Below are positions 23,786-31,926 of a stretch of 64,000 nucleotides of DNA, piece after piece. Below the pieces are notes generated by a model, which saw nothing but the letters and a program-made list of their open reading frames with translations, was not told the origin of the DNA and ran no database searches. A program made the translations under genes and the position numbers. Position 1 is the stretch's first letter. Every line of letters begins with the position of its first letter. The DNA is from Actinomycetospora sp. NBRC 106375 (lineage in GTDB: Bacteria > Actinomycetota > Actinomycetes > Mycobacteriales > Pseudonocardiaceae), in assembly GCF_030269665.1 (NCBI RefSeq), contig NZ_BSTS01000006.1:186001-250000 (forward strand). Direction: 5' to 3'.

Positions 23786-25392
23786 ACCAGCCGCCGTCCC
23801 GCCCGCATCCCCGCCGCGTACACGGGTCCGAGGCGACCGGCGGCCGCGAGCGCGGCCCGCGCGGCGTTCGCGCCGGGCGCGCCGTGCACCGCCCCGGCCG
23901 GGTGCGCGGTCGCCCCGGAGAGGAAGAGGCGCTCGACGGGGGTGTCCGGCCTGCCGAGTCCCGGCGTGGGCCGGAAGACGAGCATCTGGTGCAGCTGCGC
24001 GCTGCCGGCCATGAGCGCGCCGCGCACCAGCGACGGGTTCCGCGCCTGCAGGTCGGTGGGCCGTGAGACGACCCGGGCCACGACGCGAGATTCGAACCCC
24101 GGCGCGTGCCGCTCGATCACCGCCGTCATCCGCCGCACCTGCTCGGCCAGCTCGTCCTCGGTGTGCGCCCGCCCGTGCGGGACGTGCGTGTACGCCCACA
24201 CCGATTCCGTGCCGACCGGCGACCGTGACGGGTCGGACAGCGTCATCTGCCCCAGCAGCATGAAGGGATCGCGCGGGAGACGGCCCGCCGCCAGGTCCGC
24301 GCCGAAGTCGATCAACCCCGCGGTGTCGCCCCCGAGGTGGACCGTCCCGGCCTCCCGCGGCTCCGGGGCGGTCCACGGGATCGGCGACGACAGCGCCCAG
24401 TCGACCTTGAGGATCGCGTCGTCCCAGTCGAAGCGGGCGAGGTCGTCGACGAGGCGCGCCGGCAGGTGCTCGTGCCCGACGAGGTCGCCGTAGAGCAGCG
24501 GCGCGGGCACGTCGGCGAGCACCGCCCGCCGGGCCCGGACGAGGCCGCCCGCCGCGTCCACCACCCCGACCGCCCGGCCGTCCTCCACCAGGACGCGGGT
24601 GACGGGCCGGTGGCAGTCGACGACGCCGCCGCGCGCGGCGAGGCGGGCCACCAGCGCGTCGGTCAACGAGCGGGCGCCGCCCGAGGGCACCGGGAACCCG
24701 ACGTCCTGGGCGAGCATCGAGAGCAGCCAGCCGAACGCGGTGCTGGCGGTCTGGGTGACCGCCAAGTCGGTGTGCAGGGCGTTGCCGGCGATCAGCACCC
24801 GCGCGCCCTCGCCGGCGAACTCCTCCTCGCCGAAGCGCGTCGCGGGCAGCAGCATCCGCCGCGCCAGCCGGAGCGCGTCCGGGGCGCCGAGGGTCCGCAG
24901 CACCCGCGCCGCGTCGCGCACCGGCGGGAACGGCCCGAGGAACGCGGCCATCAGCGGGTCCCGCAGCCGCTGCCACTCCGCCGCCAGCCGGCGCCACGCC
25001 TCCCCGTCGCCGGGCGCGAAGCGGTCGACCGAGGCGGCGGTGACGTCGACGTCGCGCGAGAGCAGCACGCCGCGCTCGTCGGGCAGCACGTGCGCCAGCG
25101 GTGCCGGGGCGTGCCGCCACGTCAGGCCGTACGCGCCGAGGTCGAGCCCGCCGAGCACGGGCGAGACGTAGCCCATCGGGTGGAACGCGCTGCCGAGGTC
25201 GCTGCGGAAGCCCGGCGCGGTGATCTCCTCGGTGCGCACGGCCCCGCCCGGTGCGTCGGAGGCCTCGAGCACCCGCACCGACCAGCCGCGATCGGCCAGC
25301 AGGTTCGCCGCCACCAGCCCGTTGTGACCGGCGCCGACGACGACGGCGTCGGCGCTCTCGGCGTCGGCGGTGAGCGACGCGGCAGAGGTCAT
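23740..25392 (-). CDS. Phytoene desaturase-like FAD-dependent oxidoreductase
   Basis: A 550-residue flavoprotein starting MTSAASLTADAESADAVVVGAG. The dinucleotide-binding motif VVVGAGHNGLVAANLLADRG (near residue 18) and the C-terminal FAD loop (RLFLSGATAHPAGAVHGAPG) are those of the NAD(P)/FAD-dependent CrtI-like family. No other carotenoid gene is present, so it is more likely one of the many uncharacterised relatives. A GntR gene lies 17 bases upstream on the same strand and may be cotranscribed. Confidence 0.86.
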   Translation of the reverse strand: MTSAASLTADAESADAVVVGAGHNGLVAANLLADRGWSVRVLEASDAPGGAVRTEEITAPGFRSDLGSAFHPMGYVSPVLGGLDLGAYGLTWRHAPAPLAHVLPDERGVLLSRDVDVTAASVDRFAPGDGEAWRRLAAEWQRLRDPLMAAFLGPFPPVRDAARVLRTLGAPDALRLARRMLLPATRFGEEEFAGEGARVLIAGNALHTDLAVTQTASTAFGWLLSMLAQDVGFPVPSGGARSLTDALVARLAARGGVVDCHRPVTRVLVEDGRAVGVVDAAGGLVRARRAVLADVPAPLLYGDLVGHEHLPARLVDDLARFDWDDAILKVDWALSSPIPWTAPEPREAGTVHLGGDTAGLIDFGADLAAGRLPRDPFMLLGQMTLSDPSRSPVGTESVWAYTHVPHGRAHTEDELAEQVRRMTAVIERHAPGFESRVVARVVSRPTDLQARNPSLVRGALMAGSAQLHQMLVFRPTPGLGRPDTPVERLFLSGATAHPAGAVHGAPGANAARAALAAAGRLGPVYAAGMRAGRRLVYGAADSRGSVRAGR

Positions 25393-25409
25393 GCGCGCAG
25401 GATGCCCGG

Positions 25410-26087
25410 TCAGGGCGCGCCCAGCAGGTTCGTGCGGACGTCGACGAGGTGGCGGCGCATGTGGTCGCGCGCGGCGTCGGGGTCGCGTTCGACGAGCGCG
25501 GCGACGATCTCGCCGTGGCAGCGCTCGTAGCCCCGTCGGCGTTCCGGCGACGCCGAGCGGCGCTTGATGCTGCCCCACACCGGCAGGTCGCGGGCCGCGT
25601 TCATCGTGTCGAACAGCCGCAACAGCAGGCCGTTGTGCGCGGCCGTGGCGATGGCCCGGTGGAGCGCCGAGTCCCAGGCCTCGAACTCCTCGTAGGTCGC
25701 CGTCGCGTCCCCGCGGCGCAGGCAGTGCTGCACGTGCTCGATGTCGGCCTGGGTCGCGTGCCGGGCCGCGAGCGCCGCGACCTCGGGCTCGAGCACGAGG
25801 CGCGTCGCCATGATCTCCGCCGGGCTGGTCTGCAACGGGGTGCGCGCGCGGGCGGGCGCGTCGGGGTCGCCCTCGAGCTCGGCGAGGAACGTGCCCCGCC
25901 CCACGTGGCGGGTGATCCGACCCTCGCGCTCGAGCTCGGCGAGCGCCGCCCGCACCGCGGTCCGCGACGCCCGGAGGGTGTCGCTGAGCGCCCGCTCGGT
26001 GGGGATCTTCGCCCCCGTCCCGAGGGATCCGTCGGCGATCCCGCCCTCGAGCAGGTCGCGCAGCCGCGTCACCACCGGCGCCTCCAT
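25410..26087 (-). CDS. GntR family regulator, FadR/FCD type
   Basis: A 225-residue protein: winged helix-turn-helix (GAKIPTERALSDTLRASRTAVRAAL) and a C-terminal FCD ligand domain with metal-binding His residues (DSALHRAIATAAHN). The ATG at 26087 is preferred over a TTG at 26096 that lies inside a repeated ACCAAT element. Such regulators usually repress a divergent catabolic operon and are released by a carboxylic acid metabolite. The divergent FAA hydrolase operon is the obvious target. Confidence 0.9.
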   Translation of the reverse strand: MEAPVVTRLRDLLEGGIADGSLGTGAKIPTERALSDTLRASRTAVRAALAELEREGRITRHVGRGTFLAELEGDPDAPARARTPLQTSPAEIMATRLVLEPEVAALAARHATQADIEHVQHCLRRGDATATYEEFEAWDSALHRAIATAAHNGLLLRLFDTMNAARDLPVWGSIKRRSASPERRRGYERCHGEIVAALVERDPDAARDHMRRHLVDVRTNLLGAP

Positions 26088-26091
26088 GGCG

Positions 26092-26206
26092 ACCAATACT
26101 AGACCAATACGGAGGCCTGTGATGCCTTGGCCTCACGTCGGATGGGTCCTACGGTCAGTGCACCGGCGATGTGGGACACCACACGGCCGCATTGGTAGTC
26201 ATTGGT
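26092..26206. promoter_or_regulatory. Mirrored ACCAAT/ATTGGT repeats, candidate GntR operators
   Basis: ACCAAT occurs at 26092-26097 and 26103-26108, ATTGGT at 26191-26196 and 26201-26206. The pairs have 10-11 base periods and mirror each other at the two edges of the divergent region, one across the GntR start and one just ahead of the FAA hydrolase ribosome site. This fits one regulator controlling both directions. Confidence 0.6.
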
Positions 26207-26218
26207 TGGAGGTCCACC

Positions 26219-27091
26219 GTGAAGCTCGTGACGTTCGTGACCGACGGTCGTGAGGCGGTCGGCCGACTGGACGACGACGAGACGACGGTGCGCGACCTGA
26301 CGCCGGTGGTGGGAGCGTCGTCGTTGCTCGCGGTGATCGAGGACTGGGAGCGCCTCGCCCCCCGCCTCGCCGCATCGACCGACCTGCCCGTCGTCGACGA
26401 CCCGCGGCTGCGCGCACCCTTCCCCGCACCGCGCCGCGACCTGTTCGCCGTCGGCAAGAACTACCGCGAGCACGTCGCGGAGTTCGGGCGCTCCGGCTAC
26501 GACACCCCGCAGCGCTCGGAGGACCTGCCCGACAAGCCGATCGTCTTCACCAAGGCGACCACCAGCGTCACGGGCCCCTTCGACGACATCGAGGCCCACG
26601 CCGGTCTCACCGCCGAGCTCGACTACGAGGCCGAGCTCGCCGTGATCATCGGACGCGGCGGGCGCGGCATCGCCTCCGCCGACGCGATGGACCACGTCTG
26701 GGGCTACACGATCGTCGACGACGTGACCGCCCGCGACGTCCAGCGCGACCACAAGCAGTGGCTGCTCGGGAAGTCGCTCGACACGCACGCCCCGATGGGC
26801 CCGTGGGCGGTGAGCAAGGACGAGATCGACGACCTCGGCGCGCTCGAGGTCAGCTCCACCGTCAACGGCGAGCCGCGCCAGAAGGCGCCCGTCGCCGACC
26901 TGATCTTCGACGTCCCGGAGCTGATCCGCGTGATCTCCGCGGGGATGACCCTGCTGCCCGGCGACGTCATCGCGACCGGGACCCCCGCCGGCGTCGGCAT
27001 CGGCTTCGACCCGCCCCGCTTCCTGCGACCCGGCGACGTCGTCGAGTGCGCGATCACCGGCCTCGGCGCCATCCGCAACACCGTCCGCTGA
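26219..27091 (+). CDS. Fumarylacetoacetate hydrolase family protein
   Basis: A 290-residue protein; the GTG at 26219 lies after TTGGAGG. The FAA domain (residues 75-290) has FAVGKNYREHVAEF, the metal ligands in AELDYEAELAVIIG, the VDDVTARDVQ segment and GDVIATGTPAGVG. Family enzymes hydrolyse, hydrate or decarboxylate beta-diketones and 2-oxo acids in aromatic degradation. First gene of an operon with an alpha/beta hydrolase, an amidohydrolase and DUF1636, controlled by the divergent GntR gene. Confidence 0.92.
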   Translation: MKLVTFVTDGREAVGRLDDDETTVRDLTPVVGASSLLAVIEDWERLAPRLAASTDLPVVDDPRLRAPFPAPRRDLFAVGKNYREHVAEFGRSGYDTPQRSEDLPDKPIVFTKATTSVTGPFDDIEAHAGLTAELDYEAELAVIIGRGGRGIASADAMDHVWGYTIVDDVTARDVQRDHKQWLLGKSLDTHAPMGPWAVSKDEIDDLGALEVSSTVNGEPRQKAPVADLIFDVPELIRVISAGMTLLPGDVIATGTPAGVGIGFDPPRFLRPGDVVECAITGLGAIRNTVR

Positions 27092-27114
27092 CGAACCCTG
27101 GAGGTAGCTGACCC

Positions 27115-27879
27115 GTGCAGGTCAACGGCAAGGAACTGGCCGTCGAGGTCGACGGCGACGGCCCGGCGGTGCTGCTCGTGCACGGCCTGGGCGGCACGTC
27201 GACGTTCTTCCAGCCGCAGGTCGCGGCCCTGGCGGAGCGGTTCACCGTGATCCGGCCCGACATGGAGGGCTCCGGACGCTCCCCGGCCACCGGCACGCTG
27301 TCGATCGAGGGGTTCGCGAACGACCTCGCCGCGCTGCTCGAGGCCCTCGACGCTGGACCGGCGCGGGTCGTCGGCCACTCGATGGGCACGATCACCGTGC
27401 GCAGCCTGGCCGCCCGGCGCCCCGAGCTCGTCTCCCACCTCGCCCTGCTCGGCGCGGTCCCGGCGCCGCTGCCCGAGGCCGGGCAGCAGGGTCAGCACGA
27501 CCGCGCGGCGAAGGTCCGCGCGGGCGGGCTCCCCGACGTCGCGACCGCCGTCATGACGAACGCGACCGCCGAGGCCACGCGCCGCGACCACCCCGGCACG
27601 GCCGCCGCGGTGCGCGAGCTCGTGCTGCGGCAGGACCCGGAGGGCTACGCCCGCTCGTGCGAGGCCCTGGCCGGCGCGAACGATGCTGGCCCGATCTCGC
27701 GCGAGCTCCCCCTGCTCCTGCTCACCGGCGCGGATGACGGCGTCGGCGCCCCGGCCGTCACCCAGGCCCTCGCCGACGCGCACGGCTCGGCCGTCGTCGA
27801 CGTCTTCGACGACTGCGGCCACTGGACCGCTCTCGAGAAGCCGCACGAGGTCACCGAGCACCTCCTGAAGTTCTTCTGA
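27115..27879 (+). CDS. Alpha/beta hydrolase
   Basis: A 254-residue hydrolase with a GTG start after CTGGAGG. It has the oxyanion HGLGG motif, nucleophile elbow GHSMG (Ser near residue 90), an acid in GADDG, and the catalytic His in DDCGHW near the C-terminus. The shape resembles 3-oxoadipate enol-lactone hydrolases and meta-cleavage product hydrolases. Second gene in the GntR-linked operon, probably acting on an ester, lactone or C-C bond of the same pathway. Confidence 0.9.
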   Translation: MQVNGKELAVEVDGDGPAVLLVHGLGGTSTFFQPQVAALAERFTVIRPDMEGSGRSPATGTLSIEGFANDLAALLEALDAGPARVVGHSMGTITVRSLAARRPELVSHLALLGAVPAPLPEAGQQGQHDRAAKVRAGGLPDVATAVMTNATAEATRRDHPGTAAAVRELVLRQDPEGYARSCEALAGANDAGPISRELPLLLLTGADDGVGAPAVTQALADAHGSAVVDVFDDCGHWTALEKPHEVTEHLLKFF

Positions 27880-27922
27880 CCCACCGTCCGACCCGCCACG
27901 CCTCGACGACGAGGAGACCGTC

Positions 27923-29140
27923 ATGACCAAGGTCCTGTTCCGCGATGTCTCGATCCTCGACTCCACGGGGGGCGAGCCGTACCCGGGCGACGTCCTCGTG
28001 GAGGACGACCGGATCGCCGCGGTCGGCACGGTCGACGACGCCCGCACGATCGGCGCGCGGGTCGTGGAGGGCCGGCGCCGCACGCTGATGTCCGGGCTGT
28101 GCGACGCGCACACCCACTTCAGCTGGAACAACTCGGCCGACCTCGACGGGCTCGGGATGATGCCGGTCGAGGAGCACCTGCTCTTCTCGATGGAGTCGGC
28201 GAAGAAGTACATCGACTCCGGCTACACGATGTGCCTCGGCGCCGCGTCGGCGAAGGAGCGCCTCGACGTCGTGTGCCGCGACGCGATCAACGCCGGCCGC
28301 ATCCCCGGGCCGCGCTACCTGGCCAACGGCCCCGAGATCGCGGTGACGGGCGGCGCGCTCATCAAGTCGATCACGAAGTTCGCCGACGGGCCGGAGGGCA
28401 TGCGCCTCGCGGTGCGCCAGCTGATCGACCTGGGCGTCGACCAGATCAAGCTGTCGATGACCGGCGAGGAGATCACCGGCACCCAGCGCGCCGAGGACAC
28501 GTACTTCTCCGACGAGGAGGTCGCCGCCGCGGTCACCGAGGCCCACCGCCGCGGCAAGCGCGTCTGCGCCCACGCCCGCTCCGCGGAGAGCGTGAAGATG
28601 TGCCTGCGGAACAAGGTCGACATCATCTACCACGCCTCGTTCACCGACGCCGAGGGCATGGACATGCTCGAGGCCAACAAGGACTGGGTGTTCGTCGCCC
28701 CCGGCATCAACTGGCTGATCGCCACGCTCTACGAGGCCGAGGCCTTCGGGTTCCCGCAGGAGGCCGCCGAGGCCGTCGGGTACAAGAAGGAACTGGAGAT
28801 GGCCACCGACGGGCTGCGCGAGATGCACCGTCGCGGCATCAAGCTCCTGCCCGGCGGCGACTACGGCTTCGCCTGGACCCCGCACGGCACCTACGCCCGC
28901 GACCTCGAGCACTTCGTCGAGCGGCTCGGCTTCACGCCGATGGAGGCCCTGATCTCCGCGACGGCCTGGGGCGGCGAGATCATGCTGCGCCCCCACGAGC
29001 TCGGGAAGGTCCAGCCGGGCTACCTCGCCGACCTCATCCTCGTCGACGGCGACCCGCTGGACGACATCACGATCCTGCAGGACCACGACAAGCTGCATGC
29101 GATCATGAAGGACGGCCGGTTCCACAAGGACGCGGTCTGA
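27923..29140 (+). CDS. Metal-dependent amidohydrolase
   Basis: A 405-residue enzyme, ATG after CGAGGAGA. The amidohydrolase core has the HxH pair in CDAHTHFSW, a probable carboxylated Lys in QIKLSMTGEE, His ligands in VCAHARS and IIYHASF, and the final Asp in PGGDYGFAW; YLADLILVDGDPLDDI is the usual C-terminal beta-sandwich return. It resembles imidazolonepropionase/prolidase-like members. Together with FAA hydrolase and alpha/beta hydrolase it suggests degradation of a cyclic amide or ester. Confidence 0.9.
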   Translation: MTKVLFRDVSILDSTGGEPYPGDVLVEDDRIAAVGTVDDARTIGARVVEGRRRTLMSGLCDAHTHFSWNNSADLDGLGMMPVEEHLLFSMESAKKYIDSGYTMCLGAASAKERLDVVCRDAINAGRIPGPRYLANGPEIAVTGGALIKSITKFADGPEGMRLAVRQLIDLGVDQIKLSMTGEEITGTQRAEDTYFSDEEVAAAVTEAHRRGKRVCAHARSAESVKMCLRNKVDIIYHASFTDAEGMDMLEANKDWVFVAPGINWLIATLYEAEAFGFPQEAAEAVGYKKELEMATDGLREMHRRGIKLLPGGDYGFAWTPHGTYARDLEHFVERLGFTPMEALISATAWGGEIMLRPHELGKVQPGYLADLILVDGDPLDDITILQDHDKLHAIMKDGRFHKDAV

Positions 29141-29144
29141 GCCG

Positions 29145-29465
29145 GTGCCGCTGCTGATCTGCCGCACGTGTCCGCGCGACGACCCGGGCAGCGGATCGTT
29201 CGGGGTCGCGCTGGACGAGGCGGTGTCGTCGGCCGACGTCCGTGTCCGTCACGTGCCCTGCCTCGGCGGCTGCCCGAACGCGGGCAACGTCGCCCTCGAC
29301 GGCCCCGGCAAGCCGCGCGTGCGCTTCTCGCACATCGGTGTGGGCGACGCCGACGTGCTGCTCGACGCCGCCCGGCGCTACGACGACAGCGCCGGCTTCC
29401 CGGGCGACTGGGACGTGCCGGCCGGGTTGGCGGACCGCCTGACGGCGGTGACGCCGAAGAGGTGA
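29145..29465 (+). CDS. DUF1636 family metal-binding protein
   Basis: A 106-residue protein with a GTG start 4 bases after the amidohydrolase stop, so cotranscribed. The N-terminal LICRTC and PCLGGCPNAG motifs give four Cys in the spacing of thioredoxin-like [2Fe-2S] or metal-binding DUF1636 proteins. Such genes often sit near cobalamin or metal-related loci; the function is unsettled. A damaged inverted copy of its 3' two thirds is present at 14088-14290. Confidence 0.8.
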   Translation: MPLLICRTCPRDDPGSGSFGVALDEAVSSADVRVRHVPCLGGCPNAGNVALDGPGKPRVRFSHIGVGDADVLLDAARRYDDSAGFPGDWDVPAGLADRLTAVTPKR

Positions 29466-29523
29466 GGGTCGGGGTGGTCGGAGACGCTCCCTCGCCGCGC
29501 CTCCCGCCCACATGATCCTCCTG

Positions 29524-29564
29524 GGTGCTCCTCTGACCCGATGTCATCGGGTGAGAGGAGCACC
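29524..29564. terminator. Long bidirectional hairpin after DUF1636 gene
   Basis: GGTGCTCCTCT and ACCCGAT pair with ATCGGGT and AGAGGAGCACC, 18 of 19 pairs, over a 3-base loop (GTC). Further out CATGATCC (29511-29518) faces GGATCATG. It separates the convergent DUF1636 gene and the small minus-strand gene. Confidence 0.7.
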
Positions 29565-29578
29565 GGGGCGGATCATGG

Positions 29579-29872
29579 TCAGCAGGGACGCCAGGTGCGG
29601 CCGCCCGGGGCGTAGCACCGGGGGCCGGTGTAGCCGGGGTACGCGCCGGAGCCGGCGGACGCCGAGCTTCCTGCGCTCGACCGGGAACTGCTGGAGTCGT
29701 CGGTCGACGCCTCTCTGCGTCGTGCCTGGTCGTCGGCGCGCGCCTGCGCCAGCGCATCCGCCTCGGCCTGATCGCGAGCTTCCTGCTCGCGCTGCGCCTG
29801 CTGGCGCGCAGCTTCCTCCCGTTCTCGTTGACCGGCACGTAGCTCGAGGAGCGTGGTGGCGATACACCTCAC
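29579..29872 (-). CDS. Small Gln/Ala-helical protein with C-terminal CYAPGGRTWRPC
   Basis: A 97-codon frame from GTG 29872; the start is uncertain and no good ribosome site precedes it. It encodes a charged Ala/Gln/Arg/Glu helix (REREEAARQQAQREQEARDQ), a Ser-rich linker, and a C-terminus GYTGPRCYAPGGRTWRPC with two Cys. Similar endings occur, as I recall, in secreted actinobacterial hypotheticals with N-terminal signal or membrane segments, which are missing here. It may be a fragment. It lies inside the putative 420-bp insertion. Confidence 0.45.
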   Translation of the reverse strand: MRCIATTLLELRAGQREREEAARQQAQREQEARDQAEADALAQARADDQARRREASTDDSSSSRSSAGSSASAGSGAYPGYTGPRCYAPGGRTWRPC

Positions 29873-29906
29873 GGGAAGGACGCCGCCGGGGCGAGGCGCG
29901 AGGTGC

Positions 29907-29939
29907 CTGGAGACGCTTCGGATTCCGAAGCATCTCCAG
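29907..29939. terminator. Hairpin downstream of the DUF7711-like gene
   Basis: CTGGAGACGCTTCGG-ATT-CCGAAGCATCTCCAG: 15-base arms with one mismatch, 28 bases after the stop of the minus-strand gene at 29967. A diverged version of the same hairpin lies in the 14 kb remnant. Confidence 0.7.
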
Positions 29940-29966
29940 CATCTCCAGCACCTCCGCGGCCCCGGC

Positions 29967-30551
29967 TCAGCCTTCCGCGGCGTCCTCGATCTCGCGCAGG
30001 CCCTGCGCGGCGCGCCAGAGATGATCGGCGGGATCGTGGTGCGCTCGGCGCCAGGACCTGTCGTGGAAGCCGTCGAGCACGGCGCGGAGGTGGCGCCGAG
30101 CGAGGTCCCGCTCCTCGCGCAGCTGTGCCCGGCGCTCCTCGTCGTCCGGCTCGGCGATCTCGGGGCTCCGCCCGTTCCGCAGGGCGTCGAGGACCTCACC
30201 CCCGACACCGTCGTCCTCGGACCAGAACCGGAGCACCCGACGGTGCCGGGCGTTCCACGCCGGCCAGGCCGCCGGGCGGTAGCACCAGAGCACAGGCCGT
30301 TTACCGAGTCGCAGCGCGTCGGAGACCCACTCGCCCGTCGGGTGCACCGCGAGCCACGGCAGCTCGTCGGGCGGGAGGTCGAGCAGCAGGACCACGGTGC
30401 CGCCCTCGACCGTCGGGCTCGTCTCGAGCAGTTCGCCGGTGACCCACATCGACGACAGGGGCCACGCCATCGGCGCGCCCCGGGACTGTCGGCACTCGGT
30501 CGCCGTCTCCGCCATCTCCGCGAGGTGCCGCACGGCCTGTGCTCGCTTCAT
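29967..30551 (-). CDS. DUF7711-like protein
   Basis: A 194-residue soluble protein, ATG 30551 after GGGAGG. It begins MKRAQAVRHLAEMAETATEC, then MAWPLSSMWVTGELLE, LLLDLPPDELPWLAVHP, WCYRPAAWPAWNARHRRVLRFW and a helical C-terminus ending LWRAAQGLREIEDA. I recognise the pattern of the actinobacterial family now called DUF7711, from memory only. No catalytic motif is evident. Its last codons are duplicated in the 14 kb remnant. CATGATCC/GGATCATG arms (30570-30597) lie just upstream, similar to those at 29511-29577. Confidence 0.7.
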   Translation of the reverse strand: MKRAQAVRHLAEMAETATECRQSRGAPMAWPLSSMWVTGELLETSPTVEGGTVVLLLDLPPDELPWLAVHPTGEWVSDALRLGKRPVLWCYRPAAWPAWNARHRRVLRFWSEDDGVGGEVLDALRNGRSPEIAEPDDEERRAQLREERDLARRHLRAVLDGFHDRSWRRAHHDPADHLWRAAQGLREIEDAAEG

Positions 30552-30569
30552 CGCCACGCCTCCCGCCGA

Positions 30570-30597
30570 CATGATCCGTCCCGGTGCGCGGATCATG
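30570..30597. promoter_or_regulatory. CATGATCC / GGATCATG dyad upstream of DUF7711-like gene
   Basis: CATGATCC (30570-30577) and GGATCATG (30590-30597) are perfect inverted arms 12 bases apart, 19 bases ahead of the minus-strand ATG. The same octamers, with a shared preceding CGCCTCCCGCC, flank the hairpin at 29511-29577. This may be an operator or a remnant of duplication of this upstream region. Confidence 0.4.
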
Positions 30598-30642
30598 CCG
30601 CGGGGGTGCCGTGGCCCGCGCCGAACGCGGAGAATCCGAACC

Positions 30643-31926
30643 ATGAGCACCCGGCTGTGGCATCCGTTCTCCGACATGGCGGCCGTGGACGGCCACGAGT
30701 TCGTCGTCGACCGCGGCGAGGGCCCGTGGGTCTTCGACGAGGAGGGCAGGCGGTATCTCGACGGCTGCGCGAGCCTCTGGTACGCGAACCTCGGCCACGG
30801 GCGGCAGGAGATCGTCGAGGCCGCGATGGCCCAGATGGGCAAGCTCGAGGCGTACTCGTGCTTCGCCGACATCGCGAACCGACCGGCCCTCGAGCTCGCC
30901 GACCGCCTCGCCGCGCTGGCGCCCGTCGACGACGCGAAGGTGTTCTTCGGGTCGGGCGGCGCGGACGGCATCGACACCGCGGTGAAGATCGCGCGGGGCT
31001 ACTGGCAGGCGCGGGGCGAGCACCAGCGCGTGCACGTCGTGTCCCGCGAGACCGGCTACCACGGCACCCACGGCTACGGCACGTCGATCACCGGTATCCC
31101 GCCGAATCGCGAGGGCTGGGGCGTGCTGGCCGGGGAGAACACGGTCGCCCCGCTGCACGACCTCGACGGCGTCGAGAAGATCTTCGCGGAGGTGGGGCCG
31201 GAGCGGATCGCGGCGTTCGTCATCGAGCCCGTCACCGGCGCGGGCGGGGTGCACCTGCCGGTCGACGGCTACGTCGAGGGCGTCGCCGAGCTGTGCCGCC
31301 GCCACGGCGTGCTGCTGGTGATCGACGCGGTGATCTGCGGGTTCGGGCGGCTCGGCACGTGGTTCGGCATCGAGCGCTTCGGCGTCCGGCCCGACATGAT
31401 CACGTTCGCGAAGGGCGTCACCGCCGGGTACCTCCCCCTCGGCGGCGTGATCGCGTCCGGCGAGGTCGCCGCCCCGTGGTGGACCACCCCCGGCGAGCGC
31501 ACCCTGCGCCACGGCCCGACCTACTCGGGCCACCCGACGTGCTGTGCGGCCGGGCTCGCGACACTGGACATCTACGAGCGCGAGAACCTGATCCAGCGCG
31601 GCGGGGAGCTCGAGATGCCGCTGTTCGAGGCGCTCGCCCCGCTGACCTCGCACCCGTACGTCCACGAGGTGCGTGCCGGCTTCGGGTTCCTGGCCGCCGT
31701 CGAGCTGGAGCAGGAGGTGCTCGACGCGATCCCCGACGCCCCCAACGTCCTGCTGCGGGCGGCGCGGAAGGCGGGCGTGCTGGTCCGCGGGCTCGGCAAG
31801 GGCGTCGCGGTGTCGCCGGCCCTGACCGTCGGAGACGAGGAGATCGCCTTCCTCGCCGAGGGCATCCGCGCCGGCCTGGAGTCCCTCACCGTCGAGCGTC
31901 CCGTGCCGTCCGCCCCGGGCGCGTGA
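30643..31926 (+). CDS. Class III pyridoxal-phosphate aminotransferase
   Basis: A 427-residue enzyme, ATG 30643. Motifs: LDGCASLWYANLGHG, the PLP phosphate region GSGGADGIDTAVKIAR, RETGYHGTHGYG, the ring-binding Asp in LLVIDAVICGFGRLGTWFG, and the Schiff-base Lys in ITFAKGVTAGYLPLGG. The usual DE after the ring-binding strand reads DA here. Class III members move omega-amino groups from compounds such as beta-alanine, GABA or polyamines to pyruvate or 2-oxoglutarate. The stop overlaps the HxlR start (GTGA). Confidence 0.9.
   Translation: MSTRLWHPFSDMAAVDGHEFVVDRGEGPWVFDEEGRRYLDGCASLWYANLGHGRQEIVEAAMAQMGKLEAYSCFADIANRPALELADRLAALAPVDDAKVFFGSGGADGIDTAVKIARGYWQARGEHQRVHVVSRETGYHGTHGYGTSITGIPPNREGWGVLAGENTVAPLHDLDGVEKIFAEVGPERIAAFVIEPVTGAGGVHLPVDGYVEGVAELCRRHGVLLVIDAVICGFGRLGTWFGIERFGVRPDMITFAKGVTAGYLPLGGVIASGEVAAPWWTTPGERTLRHGPTYSGHPTCCAAGLATLDIYERENLIQRGGELEMPLFEALAPLTSHPYVHEVRAGFGFLAAVELEQEVLDAIPDAPNVLLRAARKAGVLVRGLGKGVAVSPALTVGDEEIAFLAEGIRAGLESLTVERPVPSAPGA

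Larger units (their letters stand above)
29480..29917. mobile_element. Possible 420-bp non-autonomous insertion with 9-bp duplication
   Basis: GGAGACGCT stands at 29480-29488 and again at 29909-29917, flanking 420 bases that are absent from the related sequence at 14 kb, where a single copy (GGAAGTGCT) occurs. The ends have weak inverted similarity (CCTCGCCGCGCCTC at the left, CCTCGCGCCTCG on the reverse strand at the right). No transposase is encoded. The right copy lies inside a hairpin stem, consistent with insertion into a terminator. Confidence 0.45.
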
